Shown piece by piece: positions 34,011 to 43,207 of a DNA stretch of 64,000 nucleotides (position 1 is its first letter; every line of letters starts with the position of its first letter). A program made the position numbers and the translations under genes. The notes below the pieces were generated by a model. That model worked only from the letters and a program-made list of their open reading frames with translations, did not search any database and had not been told where the DNA came from. The stretch covers positions 99,203 to 163,202 of the forward strand of contig NZ_ANBB01000047.1 in the NCBI RefSeq assembly GCF_000341105.1, written 5' to 3'. The DNA comes from Nocardiopsis potens DSM 45234 (GTDB taxonomy: Bacteria; Actinomycetota; Actinomycetes; Streptosporangiales; Streptosporangiaceae).

Positions 34011-37000
34011 ATGCGCTTCGCGGTCCTGGGGCCGCTGGAGGTCCGCGACGAGGAGGCGGACCACCCGGTTCGGCTGTCACCCAAGCTCTCCGGCGTGCTC
34101 GCGGTGCTGCTCAGCTCCTCCGGGGCCGCGGTGCCCGAGGCCCGGCTGGTCGACGCCCTGTGGGAGGGCGCCCAGCCCCGCACCGCGCACAAGAGCCTCC
34201 AGGTGTACGTGCACCACCTCCGCCAGGCCCTCGGCCGCGCCGAGCTGATCGTCCGGGAGGGGCGCGGCTACCGGCTGGACGCCGCCGCGGCCGACGCCGG
34301 GCACTTCGCCGAACTGGACCGGAAGGGCAGGGCGGCCATCGCCGCCGGCGACCCGAGGACCGGCGCCGAGCTGCTCCGCGAGGCCCTCGGGCTGTGGCGC
34401 GGGCCGGCCTTCTCCGGGCTGGCCGACATGCCGCTGGTCCGGGAGGAGGCCGCGCGCCTGGACGAGCGCCGCTGGTCGGCCGCGGAGGAGCTGGCCCGGG
34501 CCGAACTGGACCTGGGGCGCCACGCCGAACTGGTCGCCGAGCTCACCGCGCTGGTCGCCGAACACCCCTACCGGGAGCGGCTGCGCGCCGCCCTGATGCT
34601 GGCGCTGTACCGGGCCGGCCGCTCGCCGGAGGCCCTGGAGGTCTACCGGCGCGGCCGCGAGCTGCTCGACCGGGAGCTCGGCGTGGAGCCCGGCCGGGAG
34701 CTGCGCGACCTGGAGACGGCGATCCTGCGCGGCGACGCCTCCCTGGACCCCCCGGACCCGCCGGACCCGGCCGGTCCGGAGGCCGCCGCCCCTGCCGCCC
34801 TGCCGCTGGTCCCCGCCCAGCTCCCCCCGGACATCCCCGACTTCACCGGCCGCGAGCTGGCGCTGGACCGGATCTTCGCCCTGCTGGACGGCGACCGGGA
34901 GCGCGCGGGCGCGGCGCCGGTCGTCGCGATCTCCGGGATGGGCGGCGTCGGCAAGACCTCCCTGGCGCTGCACGCGGCGCACGCGCGCGCCGCCGACCAC
35001 CCCGACGGCCAGCTCTACGTCAACCTGCGCGGCGCCGAGGACGAGCCGCTGCCGCCCGCCCAGGCGCTCGCCGGGCTGCTGCACGCGCTGGGCCTGGAGG
35101 GCGCCGCGATCCCCCACTCGGTGGACGAGCGGGCCGCCCTGTACCGCACCGCCCTCGGCGGCCGGCGGGTCCTCGTGGTGCTGGACGACGCGGCCTCCGA
35201 GGCCCAGGTCCGCCCGCTGCTGCCGGGCGGCTCCGGCGCCTCCGTGCTGGTCACCTCCCGGACCCGGCTCACCGGCCTGGAAGGGGCGCACCAGGTCGCC
35301 CTGGACGTCTTCCACCCGGAGCAGGCGGTCGAGCTGCTCGGCCGGATCGCCGGCACCGAGCGGGTCGCCGCGGAACCGGACGCGGCCGCCGCCATCGCCC
35401 GGCTGTGCGGGTACGCGCCGCTGGCGGTGCGGATCGCGGGCGCCCGGCTGGCCGGCCGGCCGCAGTGGCGCCCCTCCCGCCTGGCCCGGCTGCTCGGCGA
35501 CGAGAGCCGCCGCCTCGACGAACTGGCCGCCGGCGACCGCGAGGTGCGGGCCTGCTTCGCGCTCAGCCACCGCGCCCTGGGGGAGACCGCGCGCAGGGCG
35601 TTCCGGCTGCTCGGGGCGGTGGAGGTGCCGGACTTCCCGGAGTGGGTGGTGGCGGCGCTGCTCGGCGTCCCGCTGGACGAGGCGATGGAGCACACCGAGG
35701 CGCTGGTCGACGCGCAGCTGCTGACCATCGTGGAGGGGCCGTCCGGGCGGCTGCGCTACCGGATGCACGACCTGATCCGGCTCTACGCGCGCGAGCTCGG
35801 CGCCGGCGACCCGGAGCGGCCCGCCGCGGTGGGCCGCGCGCTCGGCGGCTGGCTCTGGCTGGCCGAGCAGGCCACCGAGTACATCCCGGGGCCCTGCTAC
35901 GCCACCATGCACGGGACGGCCGAGCGGTGGCCGCTGCCGGCCGAGGAGGCCGCCGAGGAGCTGCGCGACCCGATGGCCTGGTTCGACGGCGAGTGGCCGG
36001 CGATGGCGGCGGCGGTCCGCCAGGCGTGCGCGCTCGGCCTGCACGAGACCGCCTGGGACCTGGCCGGCTGCCTGGAGAAGTACTTCGACGTGCGGGGCCG
36101 GTTCGACGACTGGCGGCGCACCCACGAGTGCGCCATCGCGGCCTGCCGGGCGGCCGGGAACCGGCGCGGCGAGGCGGTGCTCCGCCGCGGCCTGGCCGAC
36201 CTGAACACCTGGGTCGGCCCGGGCCAGGCGGGCGCCGCGATGACCGGCATGCTGGAGCAGGCCGACCTGGTCTTCGAGATGTTCAACGAGCTCGGCGACG
36301 CCAAGGGGATGTCCGACGCGCTGGTGATGCGGACCTGGGGGCTGGTCTCCAAGGGGCGCCCGGAGGAGGCCTCCGGGTGTGCGGGGGAGGCGCTCCGCCT
36401 CGCCGAGGACGCCGACTACCTCGGCGGCCGGGCCCGCGCCTACCACGTGATGGCCATCGCCGCCTACGAGGACCAGCGGGTCGACCGCGCCGTCGACCAC
36501 CTCACCGACGCCCTGGAGCTGGCCCGGCTGCTGGGCAACTCCCGGTTCGAGGCCACCGCCATGCAGTTCCTCGGCGCCGCCCAGTGCCTGTCCGGGCAGA
36601 TCGAGACCGGCCGCTACCACCTGCAGCGCTCGCTGGAGATGGCCCGCGCGATGGGCGACCGCTACGGCGAGGTGTTCTCGCTGATGTACCTCACCCGGCT
36701 CTACATCGCGCTGGGCGACCCGGAGGCGCTGGCCACCGCCGAGTCCGCGGTCCGGCTCAGCCGCCGCCACGGGATGAACCACCACCTCGCCGACTCGCTG
36801 GCGCTCGCCGGCGACATCCACCTGTCCGCCGGGCGGGTCCCGGAGGCGGTCGCCGTCCTGGAGGAGTCCGTCGGCCTGTGGCGCACCCGCGGCTGGCCGT
36901 CCTTCCTCGCCGACGCCCTGGACACCCTGGCCCGCGCCTACGACGCGGCGTCCCGCCCCACCGCCGCCTCCGCCGCCCGCACCGAGGCCGCCCGCCTCCG

Positions 37001-37028
37001 CGGCACCGCCGCCCGCGACTGCATGTGA
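34011..37028 (+). CDS. AfsR-family regulator (SARP-NB-ARC-TPR)
   Basis: A 1,005-residue full-length AfsR-like activator. It contains an OmpR-type DNA-binding domain (1-92), BTAD (93-245), an NB-ARC ATPase (275-560) with intact P-loop GMGGVGKTS (309-317) and VLVVLDDAAS, and TPR repeats (about 640-990). AAGGGGAG precedes the ATG at 34011. Such proteins typically activate secondary metabolism or differentiation in response to ATP/ligand state. No biosynthetic cluster adjoins it, so the target is unknown. It shares domain order with the shorter regulator at 28613. Confidence 0.92.
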   Translation: MRFAVLGPLEVRDEEADHPVRLSPKLSGVLAVLLSSSGAAVPEARLVDALWEGAQPRTAHKSLQVYVHHLRQALGRAELIVREGRGYRLDAAAADAGHFAELDRKGRAAIAAGDPRTGAELLREALGLWRGPAFSGLADMPLVREEAARLDERRWSAAEELARAELDLGRHAELVAELTALVAEHPYRERLRAALMLALYRAGRSPEALEVYRRGRELLDRELGVEPGRELRDLETAILRGDASLDPPDPPDPAGPEAAAPAALPLVPAQLPPDIPDFTGRELALDRIFALLDGDRERAGAAPVVAISGMGGVGKTSLALHAAHARAADHPDGQLYVNLRGAEDEPLPPAQALAGLLHALGLEGAAIPHSVDERAALYRTALGGRRVLVVLDDAASEAQVRPLLPGGSGASVLVTSRTRLTGLEGAHQVALDVFHPEQAVELLGRIAGTERVAAEPDAAAAIARLCGYAPLAVRIAGARLAGRPQWRPSRLARLLGDESRRLDELAAGDREVRACFALSHRALGETARRAFRLLGAVEVPDFPEWVVAALLGVPLDEAMEHTEALVDAQLLTIVEGPSGRLRYRMHDLIRLYARELGAGDPERPAAVGRALGGWLWLAEQATEYIPGPCYATMHGTAERWPLPAEEAAEELRDPMAWFDGEWPAMAAAVRQACALGLHETAWDLAGCLEKYFDVRGRFDDWRRTHECAIAACRAAGNRRGEAVLRRGLADLNTWVGPGQAGAAMTGMLEQADLVFEMFNELGDAKGMSDALVMRTWGLVSKGRPEEASGCAGEALRLAEDADYLGGRARAYHVMAIAAYEDQRVDRAVDHLTDALELARLLGNSRFEATAMQFLGAAQCLSGQIETGRYHLQRSLEMARAMGDRYGEVFSLMYLTRLYIALGDPEALATAESAVRLSRRHGMNHHLADSLALAGDIHLSAGRVPEAVAVLEESVGLWRTRGWPSFLADALDTLARAYDAASRPTAASAARTEAARLRGTAARDCM

Positions 37029-37124
37029 CCCACGCACCAGCCGCCCCGTCCGATCCACTCCCTCCGGTCCGGTAAAGTTGAAGACGTCGCCGGGCGAGAC
37101 CGCAGGAACCGCCCGGAACGGCGG

Positions 37125-37197
<73 letters not shown>

Positions 37198-37202
37198 CAT
37201 TC

Positions 37203-37246
37203 GACCCCGGGTCGGAGCCGGTTCGCGCCGCCTCCGGCCCGGGGTC
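37203..37246 (+). terminator. Terminator after tRNA-Lys copy 2
   Basis: GACCCCGGG and CCCGGGGTC form a perfect 9-bp outer stem with additional inner pairing, followed immediately by TTTT. Confidence 0.8.
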
Positions 37247-37375
37247 TTTTCGTGTCCCGGCCCCCGGCTCCGGCACTCCGCTCCGCGGACCGCGCCGCGG
37301 CGCCTCCCTTTCGAATCACCGAAGGGAGGGTTGCCGAATCCGGCCTTGTCGCCCATGGCCCCCGGTAGTTGGGTG

Positions 37376-37387
37376 TGACGCAGGTCA
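37376..37387. promoter_or_regulatory. TGAC-N4-GTCA palindrome upstream of the MFS operon
   Basis: TGAC (37376-37379), GCAG, GTCA (37384-37387), inside TGTGACGCAGGTCATCA, lies 20 nt upstream of the MFS start. The wider form resembles a Crp-like TGTGA-N6-TCA site. The cognate regulator could be a Crp/Fnr or GntR/FadR-type protein, or the LysR product at the operon end. The site is inferred from symmetry only. Confidence 0.4.
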
Positions 37388-37407
37388 TCACCAGCCCGGA
37401 GGCGAAC

Positions 37408-38811
37408 ATGGGAACCGACACCACCGCGGGGGACGCCGGCGCGGACGCGGAAGGCGCGGAAGGCGCCGCGGAGAGACCGGACCGGCGGCTCGGCAGGCGC
37501 AGCCGGCTGATCGTCGGCCTGCTGCTCGCCTTCTTCACCCTCAACTTCGCGGACAAGGCCGCGATCGGCCTGGCCGCGCCGGACATCAAGCACGACCTGG
37601 GGCTCTCGGCCGGCCAGTACGGCCTGGTGTCGAGCGCCTTCTTCTGGTTCTTCGCCGCCGGGGCGGTGCTGCTCGCGCTGACCTTCCGCCGGGTCGGGTT
37701 CCGCTGGTCGGCGGCGCTGCTCATGATCGCCTGGGTGGTCAGCATGCTCCCGCTGGTGGTGCAGACGACCTTCGCCGTCCTGGTGGTGTCGCGGATCGTG
37801 CTCGGCTTCTTCGAAGGGCCGGCGCACGCGCTGTGCCAGAGCATCGTCGCCGACCGCTTCCCACCGGAGCGCCGGGCCTTCGCCGGCGCGGTGGTGAACG
37901 CCGGCTCCTCGGTCGGCCCGCTCCTCGCCGCCCCCGCACTGACCTGGGTGATCATCACCTGGAACTGGCACGCGGCCTTCCTGGTGCTGGTCGTGGTGGG
38001 CGCTCTGTGGTGCGTCCTGTGGCTGATCGCCGTCCGGAAGGAGCCGGGGATGGGGCCCGCGCCGCGCGGACCGGCGGCGAAGGCCTCCGGACCGGCCGCC
38101 GACGACCCCAACGGCGACATCGACGTCCCGCTCACCTCGCTGCTGCGGGTCGGGAGCTTCTGGGGCCTGGCCATGCTCTCCTTCGCCGGCTACCTCATCT
38201 CCTCGCTCAAGGTCGCCTGGCTCCCGTCCTTCCTGCACGACGGCATGGGCTACCCGCAGTCCACCGTCGGCTGGCTGGTCACCGTGCCCTATGCGCTCGC
38301 GGTCGCCGTCCTGCTCACCGCCGGCCTGCTGTCGGGGCGGCTGCTCGGCCGCGGCCACTCCGCCCACCTCGCCCGCGGCTGGCTGACCTGCTGGTACCTG
38401 GTCTTCGCCGGTGTCGCCATGATCGCCTTCACCCGGCTGCCACCGGGGAACCTGCAACTGGTGCTGGTCGTGGCGGCGTTCTCGATCAACAGCGTGGCCT
38501 TCTCGATCGCGTTCGCCGGCGCCGCCGACTTCCTGCCCCGGCGCCACCGGGCCGGCTTCTTCGGGTGCATCATCGCCGCCTACAGCCTGGCCGGGATCAT
38601 CGCCCCGTGGCTGCTGGGCGCCGTCGTCGACGCCGCCGACACGGTCGCGCAGGGCTACGCCGACGGATTCCTCGTGGTCGGCGCCGCCATCTGCGCCTTC
38701 GCCGTCGCCGGCGGTGCGCTGCTCGACCCCGCGCGGTCGCGGAGGGTCCTGCTGGCCGAGACCGCGCGCCGCCGGGAGGCGCACACCGCCCTGCAGGGGG
38801 CGGCCCGATGA
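37408..38811 (+). CDS. MFS transporter, anion:cation symporter-like
   Basis: A 467-residue 12-helix permease. LNFADKAAIGLAAPDIKHDL with SAFFWFF and GFFEGPAHALCQSIVADRF match the ACS (organic anion:cation symporter) family, which imports carboxylates. A charged central loop separates helices 6 and 7. The ATG at 37408 has GGAGG 5 nt upstream; a TTG further upstream is possible. It overlaps the CoA-transferase gene by 4 nt. It probably imports the acid processed by the next two enzymes. Confidence 0.9.
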   Translation: MGTDTTAGDAGADAEGAEGAAERPDRRLGRRSRLIVGLLLAFFTLNFADKAAIGLAAPDIKHDLGLSAGQYGLVSSAFFWFFAAGAVLLALTFRRVGFRWSAALLMIAWVVSMLPLVVQTTFAVLVVSRIVLGFFEGPAHALCQSIVADRFPPERRAFAGAVVNAGSSVGPLLAAPALTWVIITWNWHAAFLVLVVVGALWCVLWLIAVRKEPGMGPAPRGPAAKASGPAADDPNGDIDVPLTSLLRVGSFWGLAMLSFAGYLISSLKVAWLPSFLHDGMGYPQSTVGWLVTVPYALAVAVLLTAGLLSGRLLGRGHSAHLARGWLTCWYLVFAGVAMIAFTRLPPGNLQLVLVVAAFSINSVAFSIAFAGAADFLPRRHRAGFFGCIIAAYSLAGIIAPWLLGAVVDAADTVAQGYADGFLVVGAAICAFAVAGGALLDPARSRRVLLAETARRREAHTALQGAAR

Positions 38812-40037
38812 CCTTCCAGGCACCCCTCTCCGGCCTGCGCGTGCTCGACTTCGGCCAGTACATCGCCGCCCCCGGGGCGGGGCAGAACCTCGCCGACCTC
38901 GGCGCCGACGTGGTCAAGATCGAAGGGCCCGGCGGGGACCAGGCCCGGCACGTCGGCGCGTTCGGGGCGGCCATGGTGCTCGCCAACAACCGGGGCAAGC
39001 GCAGCATCGCGGTCGACCTGCGGACCCCGGACGGCGCGGCCGTCGTGCGGGACCTGCTCGGGACCGCCGACGCCGTCCTGCACAACTTCCGCCACGGCGT
39101 CGACCGCCGGCTCGGGCTCGACCCCGGGACGCTGCTGGCCGCGCACCCGCGGCTGGTCTGCGGCACGGTCACCGGCTTCGGCACCCGCGGGCCGTCGGCC
39201 ACCCGGGTCGGACTCGACATCGCGGCCCAGGCCGAGTTCGGCGTGATGGAGCTGACCGGCGAACCGGACGGACCGCCGCAGCGGGTCGGGTTCGCCGTCG
39301 CGGACGTGCTGGCGGCCCAGGCGCTGACCTCGGGGGTCCTCGCCGCCCTGCTCGCGCGGGAGCGGACCGGGCGCGGCACGCACGTGGAGACCTCGCTGAT
39401 GGAGGCGATGGTGCACGCCCAGTCCTCCACCTGGGTGGAGCGCCAGCTCAGCGGCACCGAACCGAGCAGGCGCGGCAACGGCCAGGCGCTCGCCGCACCA
39501 GCGGCCGACCTGGTCCGCACCGGCGACGGCGGCTGGATCGTGCTCTCCGCCTACCTGCCCGCGAAGTTCCGGGCCCTGTGCGAGGCGATCGGCCGCCCCG
39601 AGCTCCCCGACGACCCGCGCTTCGCCACCAACGACGCCCGGGTGCGCAACCGGCCGGCGCTGCTCGGCGCCCTGCAGGACGCGCTCGGCCGGCGCACCCG
39701 CCCCGACGCCCTGCGGCTGCTCCGCGAGGCGGGCGTCGTCAGCGGTGCGGTGCGGCGCTTCGCCGAGCTGGCCGACGACGCCGACCTCGCCGCGTCCGGG
39801 CTGCTCGTCGCCGCCGGGCGGGGCGGCCGGACGGCCTACACCGCCCCCGGCGCCCCCTTCTCCCTCGGCGGCGAACGCCATGCGCGCGACCGGCCGGCGC
39901 CGGCCGCGGGCGAGCACACCCGGGAGCTGCTCGCCGAACTCGGCCGCGCCCCGGCCGAGATCCGCGGACTCCTCCGCAGCGGCGCGGTGTCCGCCGCCGA
40001 AGCCGACACCGGCCCCGCCGCCGCACCCACCGACTGA
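38808..40037 (+). CDS. Family III CoA-transferase (CaiB/BaiF)
   Basis: A 409-residue formyl-CoA-transferase-fold enzyme. GLRVLDFGQYIAAPGAGQNL and DLGADVVKIEGPGGDQAR form the N-terminal signature. LDIAAQAEFGVMELTG carries the catalytic Asp. ETSLMEAMVHAQ follows. It would activate an imported carboxylic acid to its CoA thioester in the cytoplasm. It is translationally coupled to the MFS gene and precedes an acyl-CoA dehydrogenase, so the three form a transport-activation-oxidation unit. Confidence 0.92.
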   Translation: MTFQAPLSGLRVLDFGQYIAAPGAGQNLADLGADVVKIEGPGGDQARHVGAFGAAMVLANNRGKRSIAVDLRTPDGAAVVRDLLGTADAVLHNFRHGVDRRLGLDPGTLLAAHPRLVCGTVTGFGTRGPSATRVGLDIAAQAEFGVMELTGEPDGPPQRVGFAVADVLAAQALTSGVLAALLARERTGRGTHVETSLMEAMVHAQSSTWVERQLSGTEPSRRGNGQALAAPAADLVRTGDGGWIVLSAYLPAKFRALCEAIGRPELPDDPRFATNDARVRNRPALLGALQDALGRRTRPDALRLLREAGVVSGAVRRFAELADDADLAASGLLVAAGRGGRTAYTAPGAPFSLGGERHARDRPAPAAGEHTRELLAELGRAPAEIRGLLRSGAVSAAEADTGPAAAPTD

Positions 40038-40048
40038 GAGGCCCCACC

Positions 40049-41269
40049 GTGATCGACCCCAGTGTCCTTTCGCTGCCCTTCGAGGAGTACCTGGCCCGCG
40101 TCGCGGCGCTCACCGACGACCTGCTGATCCCGTCCGAGGCGGAGATGGTGCGCACCGGCGAGGTGCCGCCCGAGGTCATGGACGCGCTGGCGGCCAACGG
40201 CCTGTTCGCCGTCTCGATCCCCCGCGAGTACGGCGGCCTCGGCTGGTCGATGAGCCGGCAGACCGCACTGACCATGGAGTTCACCCGCGCCTCGTGCGTC
40301 TACCGCTCCCGGTTCTCCACCGTGATCGGGCTGTGCTCGCAGGGGATCCTCGACCACGGCACCGACCGGCAGCGCAGGGAGCTGCTGCCCCGGATGGCCG
40401 CCGGCGAACTGGTGACCGCCTTCGCGCTCACCGAGCCGGAGGCCGGGTCGGACGCGGGCGCCCTGGAGACCACCGCCGTCCCGGCCGGCGGGGGATGGGT
40501 CCTCAACGGCCGCAAGCGCTACATCACCAACGCCCACTGGGCGGACCTGCTGGTCGTCTTCGCGCGCAGCGACGCCGGATCGTCCGGGACCGACGGCGTC
40601 TCGGCCTTCCTGGTCGAGCGGACGGCCCCGGGCGTGACCACCCGGATCCCCGAGCTGATGAACGGCCACGCCGAGGGGCCGGTCGCCGAGATCGACCTCG
40701 ACGACGTCGCCGTCGGCGGCGACGCGCTGGTCGGCGGCGAGCCGGGCCGCGGTTTCGCGATGGCCCTGCGCGGCATCAACCACGCCCGGCTGCACGTCGC
40801 GGCGACCTGCATCGGCCAGGCCACGCGGATGCTGGAGGAGACCGCGCGGCACGTCAACGAGCGGAGCCAGTTCGGCGCCCCGCTCGCCGAACTCGGGGCG
40901 GTCCAGGCCGAACTGGGGCGCTGCTTCAGCGAACTGGAGGCCGGTCGCGCGCTGACCCTGGAGGCCGCGCGCGCCTTCGACGGGGGCGAGGTGCCGCGGC
41001 ACCGGATCGCCGCGGCGAAGCTCTACTGCTCCGAGATGGCGAGCCGGGTGGGGGACCGCTGCGTCCAGCTGCTGGGCGGGGCCGGCATCGTCGGCTCCCA
41101 CCCGGTCCCGCGGATGTGGCGCGACGTGCGGGCGCTGCGGATCTACGAGGGCTCCTCGCCGATCCACGAGCGCAACCTCGGCCGCGCGGTGACCCGGCGG
41201 GTCGCCCGCGACGGCGTGCTCCCCGACACCTACCGGGCGACCCGGCCGAACACGGCCCTGCGATACTGA
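40049..41269 (+). CDS. Acyl-CoA dehydrogenase
   Basis: A 406-residue flavoenzyme. AFALTEPEAGSDAGALETTA and WVLNGRKRYITNAHWADLLV bind FAD and substrate. IYEGSSPIHERNLGR near the C-terminus supplies the catalytic Glu region (YEG), and VQLLGGAGIVGSHPVPRMWR is the usual last core helix. It would alpha,beta-desaturate an acyl-CoA and pass electrons to ETF. The start is GTG 11 nt after the CoA-transferase stop. The natural acyl-CoA is unknown; the operon partners suggest a short or branched acid. Confidence 0.93.
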   Translation: MIDPSVLSLPFEEYLARVAALTDDLLIPSEAEMVRTGEVPPEVMDALAANGLFAVSIPREYGGLGWSMSRQTALTMEFTRASCVYRSRFSTVIGLCSQGILDHGTDRQRRELLPRMAAGELVTAFALTEPEAGSDAGALETTAVPAGGGWVLNGRKRYITNAHWADLLVVFARSDAGSSGTDGVSAFLVERTAPGVTTRIPELMNGHAEGPVAEIDLDDVAVGGDALVGGEPGRGFAMALRGINHARLHVAATCIGQATRMLEETARHVNERSQFGAPLAELGAVQAELGRCFSELEAGRALTLEAARAFDGGEVPRHRIAAAKLYCSEMASRVGDRCVQLLGGAGIVGSHPVPRMWRDVRALRIYEGSSPIHERNLGRAVTRRVARDGVLPDTYRATRPNTALRY

Positions 41270-41276
41270 TCCGGTC

Positions 41277-42275
41277 ATGGACCTCCGCCAGCTCGAGCAC
41301 TTCGTCGCGGTCGTGGAGCGCGGCGGGCTGAGCCGCGCCGCGGAGCACCTCTTCATGTCCCAGCCGGCGCTGTCGCAGTCGATCCGGGCCCTGGAGCGCG
41401 AGCTCGACGTGGCCCTCTTCCACCGGACCGGCCGCCGGCTCGCCCCCACCACCCCCGGCGAGCTGCTGCTTCCGCACGCCAAGCGGGTGCTGGAGGACGT
41501 CGTCGCGCTCCGCGACGCCATGGGGAGGGTGCGCACCCTGGAGGAGGGCGCGATCAGCGTCCTGTGCGTCCCGGAGATGTCGGCCGAAGCGGTCGCGGCG
41601 TGGACCAGCAGGTTCGTCGCACAGCACCCCAGGGTCCGGCTCGACATCGCCGACGTCTCCTCGCAGGCGGAGATGCTCGACGCCGTGGTCGGCGGCCGGG
41701 TCGAGCTCGGCTTCGCGCTGCGCCCGGCCGAGCGCCCCGACATCGTGTTCGTCCCGCTCGGCGTGCAGCGGCTGCTCCTGGTCAGGCCCGGGAAGGGGCG
41801 GGCCGCCGGGGAGCCCGGCGCGGAGCCGGGGGAGGGGCGCCGCGGAGTGCTGCCGCTCTCCGACATCGGCGACCTCCCCCTGGTCACCCGGCACCGGGGC
41901 GACAACGAGGCCGAGCCCGACCCGGTCCTCGCGGCGCTGCGGGAGCACGGCGCCGACGTCGCGATCGGCGCCACCGTGCCCAGCCGCACCGCGCAGCTGA
42001 ACTTCGTGCTCGGCTCGGGGTTCCAGGCCTTCCTGCCGCTCCGCCTGGCCCTGGCCGCGCACGACGCGGGCGCCGAGCTGATCGAGACCTCGCCCACGCT
42101 GGAGGCGGAGTTCGGCATCGTGCACCGGGCCGGCCCGCTGGCACCCGCCTCGGAGCGGCTGATCGCCGAGGTCGGCGCTGCGCTCAGCGCCTGGTTCGAC
42201 GACCTCGACGCGCGCCTCGCCGCAGGGATGAGCCTGGTCGAGGCGGCGCTCGCCGGCCACGCCGACGGGATCTGA
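41277..42275 (+). CDS. LysR family transcriptional regulator
   Basis: A 332-residue LTTR. The N-terminal HTH MDLRQLEHFVAVVERGGLSR ... FMSQPALSQSIRALERELDV is canonical, followed by a periplasmic-binding-like effector domain. It starts 8 nt after the acyl-CoA dehydrogenase stop in the same direction, an unusual placement because LysR genes are often divergent. It probably senses the pathway acid or its CoA ester and controls the MFS-CoA-transferase-dehydrogenase operon. Confidence 0.9.
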   Translation: MDLRQLEHFVAVVERGGLSRAAEHLFMSQPALSQSIRALERELDVALFHRTGRRLAPTTPGELLLPHAKRVLEDVVALRDAMGRVRTLEEGAISVLCVPEMSAEAVAAWTSRFVAQHPRVRLDIADVSSQAEMLDAVVGGRVELGFALRPAERPDIVFVPLGVQRLLLVRPGKGRAAGEPGAEPGEGRRGVLPLSDIGDLPLVTRHRGDNEAEPDPVLAALREHGADVAIGATVPSRTAQLNFVLGSGFQAFLPLRLALAAHDAGAELIETSPTLEAEFGIVHRAGPLAPASERLIAEVGAALSAWFDDLDARLAAGMSLVEAALAGHADGI

Positions 42276-42276
42276 G

Positions 42277-42329
42277 GCGGCCCCGCCGGGCCGCCGCCGG
42301 ATCCGCGCCGGCGGCGGTCGCGGGGCCGC
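42277..42329. terminator. Bidirectional terminator hairpin
   Basis: GCGGCCCCGC pairs with GCGGGGCCGC, and inside it CCGCCGCCGG pairs with CCGGCGGCGG. It lies immediately after the LysR stop and before the convergent lipase end. Confidence 0.7.
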
Positions 42330-42379
42330 GCTCGGCACGCGGTCCCCGGGGCCTCCCAGGGCCGCAGGACGGGGCCGCG

Positions 42380-43207
42380 TCAGCGGCCGGCCTTCTGCAG
42401 GCAGGCGATGTAGGCGTCCATGAAGTGGTCGGTGATCCCATCGGCGTCGGGGTGGAAGGCGGCCGCGTCCAGGGCGTAGCCCTTGGCCTTGTCCGCGAGC
42501 CCTCCCAGCAGGCCGGGCTTCTCGGAGCGGAGGCGGCCGTCGGCGTCGAAGTAGCGCTCCTCGGCCACGTGCGAGTACAGCGGGGGCGGCGGCACCTGCG
42601 GGACGACGTCGTTGTTGTTGACGAAGCGGTGGGTGCGCCCCCGCAGGGCGCCGTCGTAGGCGGCGGCCAGCTCGCGGTCGCAGGTGCGCGGCTGGCCGAA
42701 GGTGTAGACGCCGTCGGCGAGCAGCTCCGGGTCGGCGAGGCGGATGCGCGCGGCGGCGAGCATGGCCAGCGCCCCGCCCAGGCTGTGGCCGGTGAACCAC
42801 AGCGTCTGGTCGTTGTCGCGCATCTCCTCGATCGCCGCCAGCATCCGGGGGTAGATCGCCTCCAGGGCGGTGTCGAACCCCCAGTGCACCATGCCCTTGC
42901 CGGAGGAGTGCGCCACCATGGGCGCCTTGGCGTCGGAGAGCCAGTCCATGATCTGGGCGGGCTCGGTGCCGCGGAAGGCCGCGATGACCATGTCGTCGCT
43001 GGCCATGACGTAGGCCTGGGTGTGGTCCAGGGCGAAGGGCGGCGCGAAGTCGGCCTCGAAGAAGCGGAACCGGTCGAACCCCCATTCGGCCGCCTGCGCG
43101 CGGGCCGCGTCCTCGTCGGCGTAGGCGAGTTTGGCCGCGTGGGCCAGGCAGAGCGCGTGCGGCAGCTCGTGCCCGGTGGCGGTGTGGTCGAAATCCACGG
43201 TCGTCAT
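42380..43207 (-). CDS. Class 3 lipase family protein
   Basis: A 275-residue alpha/beta-hydrolase of the lipase class 3 family. GHSLGGALAMLAAARI provides the nucleophilic Ser, FRGTE the oxyanion loop, NNNDVVPQVPPPPLYSHVAE the Asp region, and the C-terminal ITDHFMDAYIACL the His region. No signal peptide is visible, so it may be intracellular or exported by another route. Its start lies at 43207 next to a 548-bp intergenic region shared with the Sel1/TPR gene. Confidence 0.9.
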   Translation of the reverse strand: MTTVDFDHTATGHELPHALCLAHAAKLAYADEDAARAQAAEWGFDRFRFFEADFAPPFALDHTQAYVMASDDMVIAAFRGTEPAQIMDWLSDAKAPMVAHSSGKGMVHWGFDTALEAIYPRMLAAIEEMRDNDQTLWFTGHSLGGALAMLAAARIRLADPELLADGVYTFGQPRTCDRELAAAYDGALRGRTHRFVNNNDVVPQVPPPPLYSHVAEERYFDADGRLRSEKPGLLGGLADKAKGYALDAAAFHPDADGITDHFMDAYIACLQKAGR

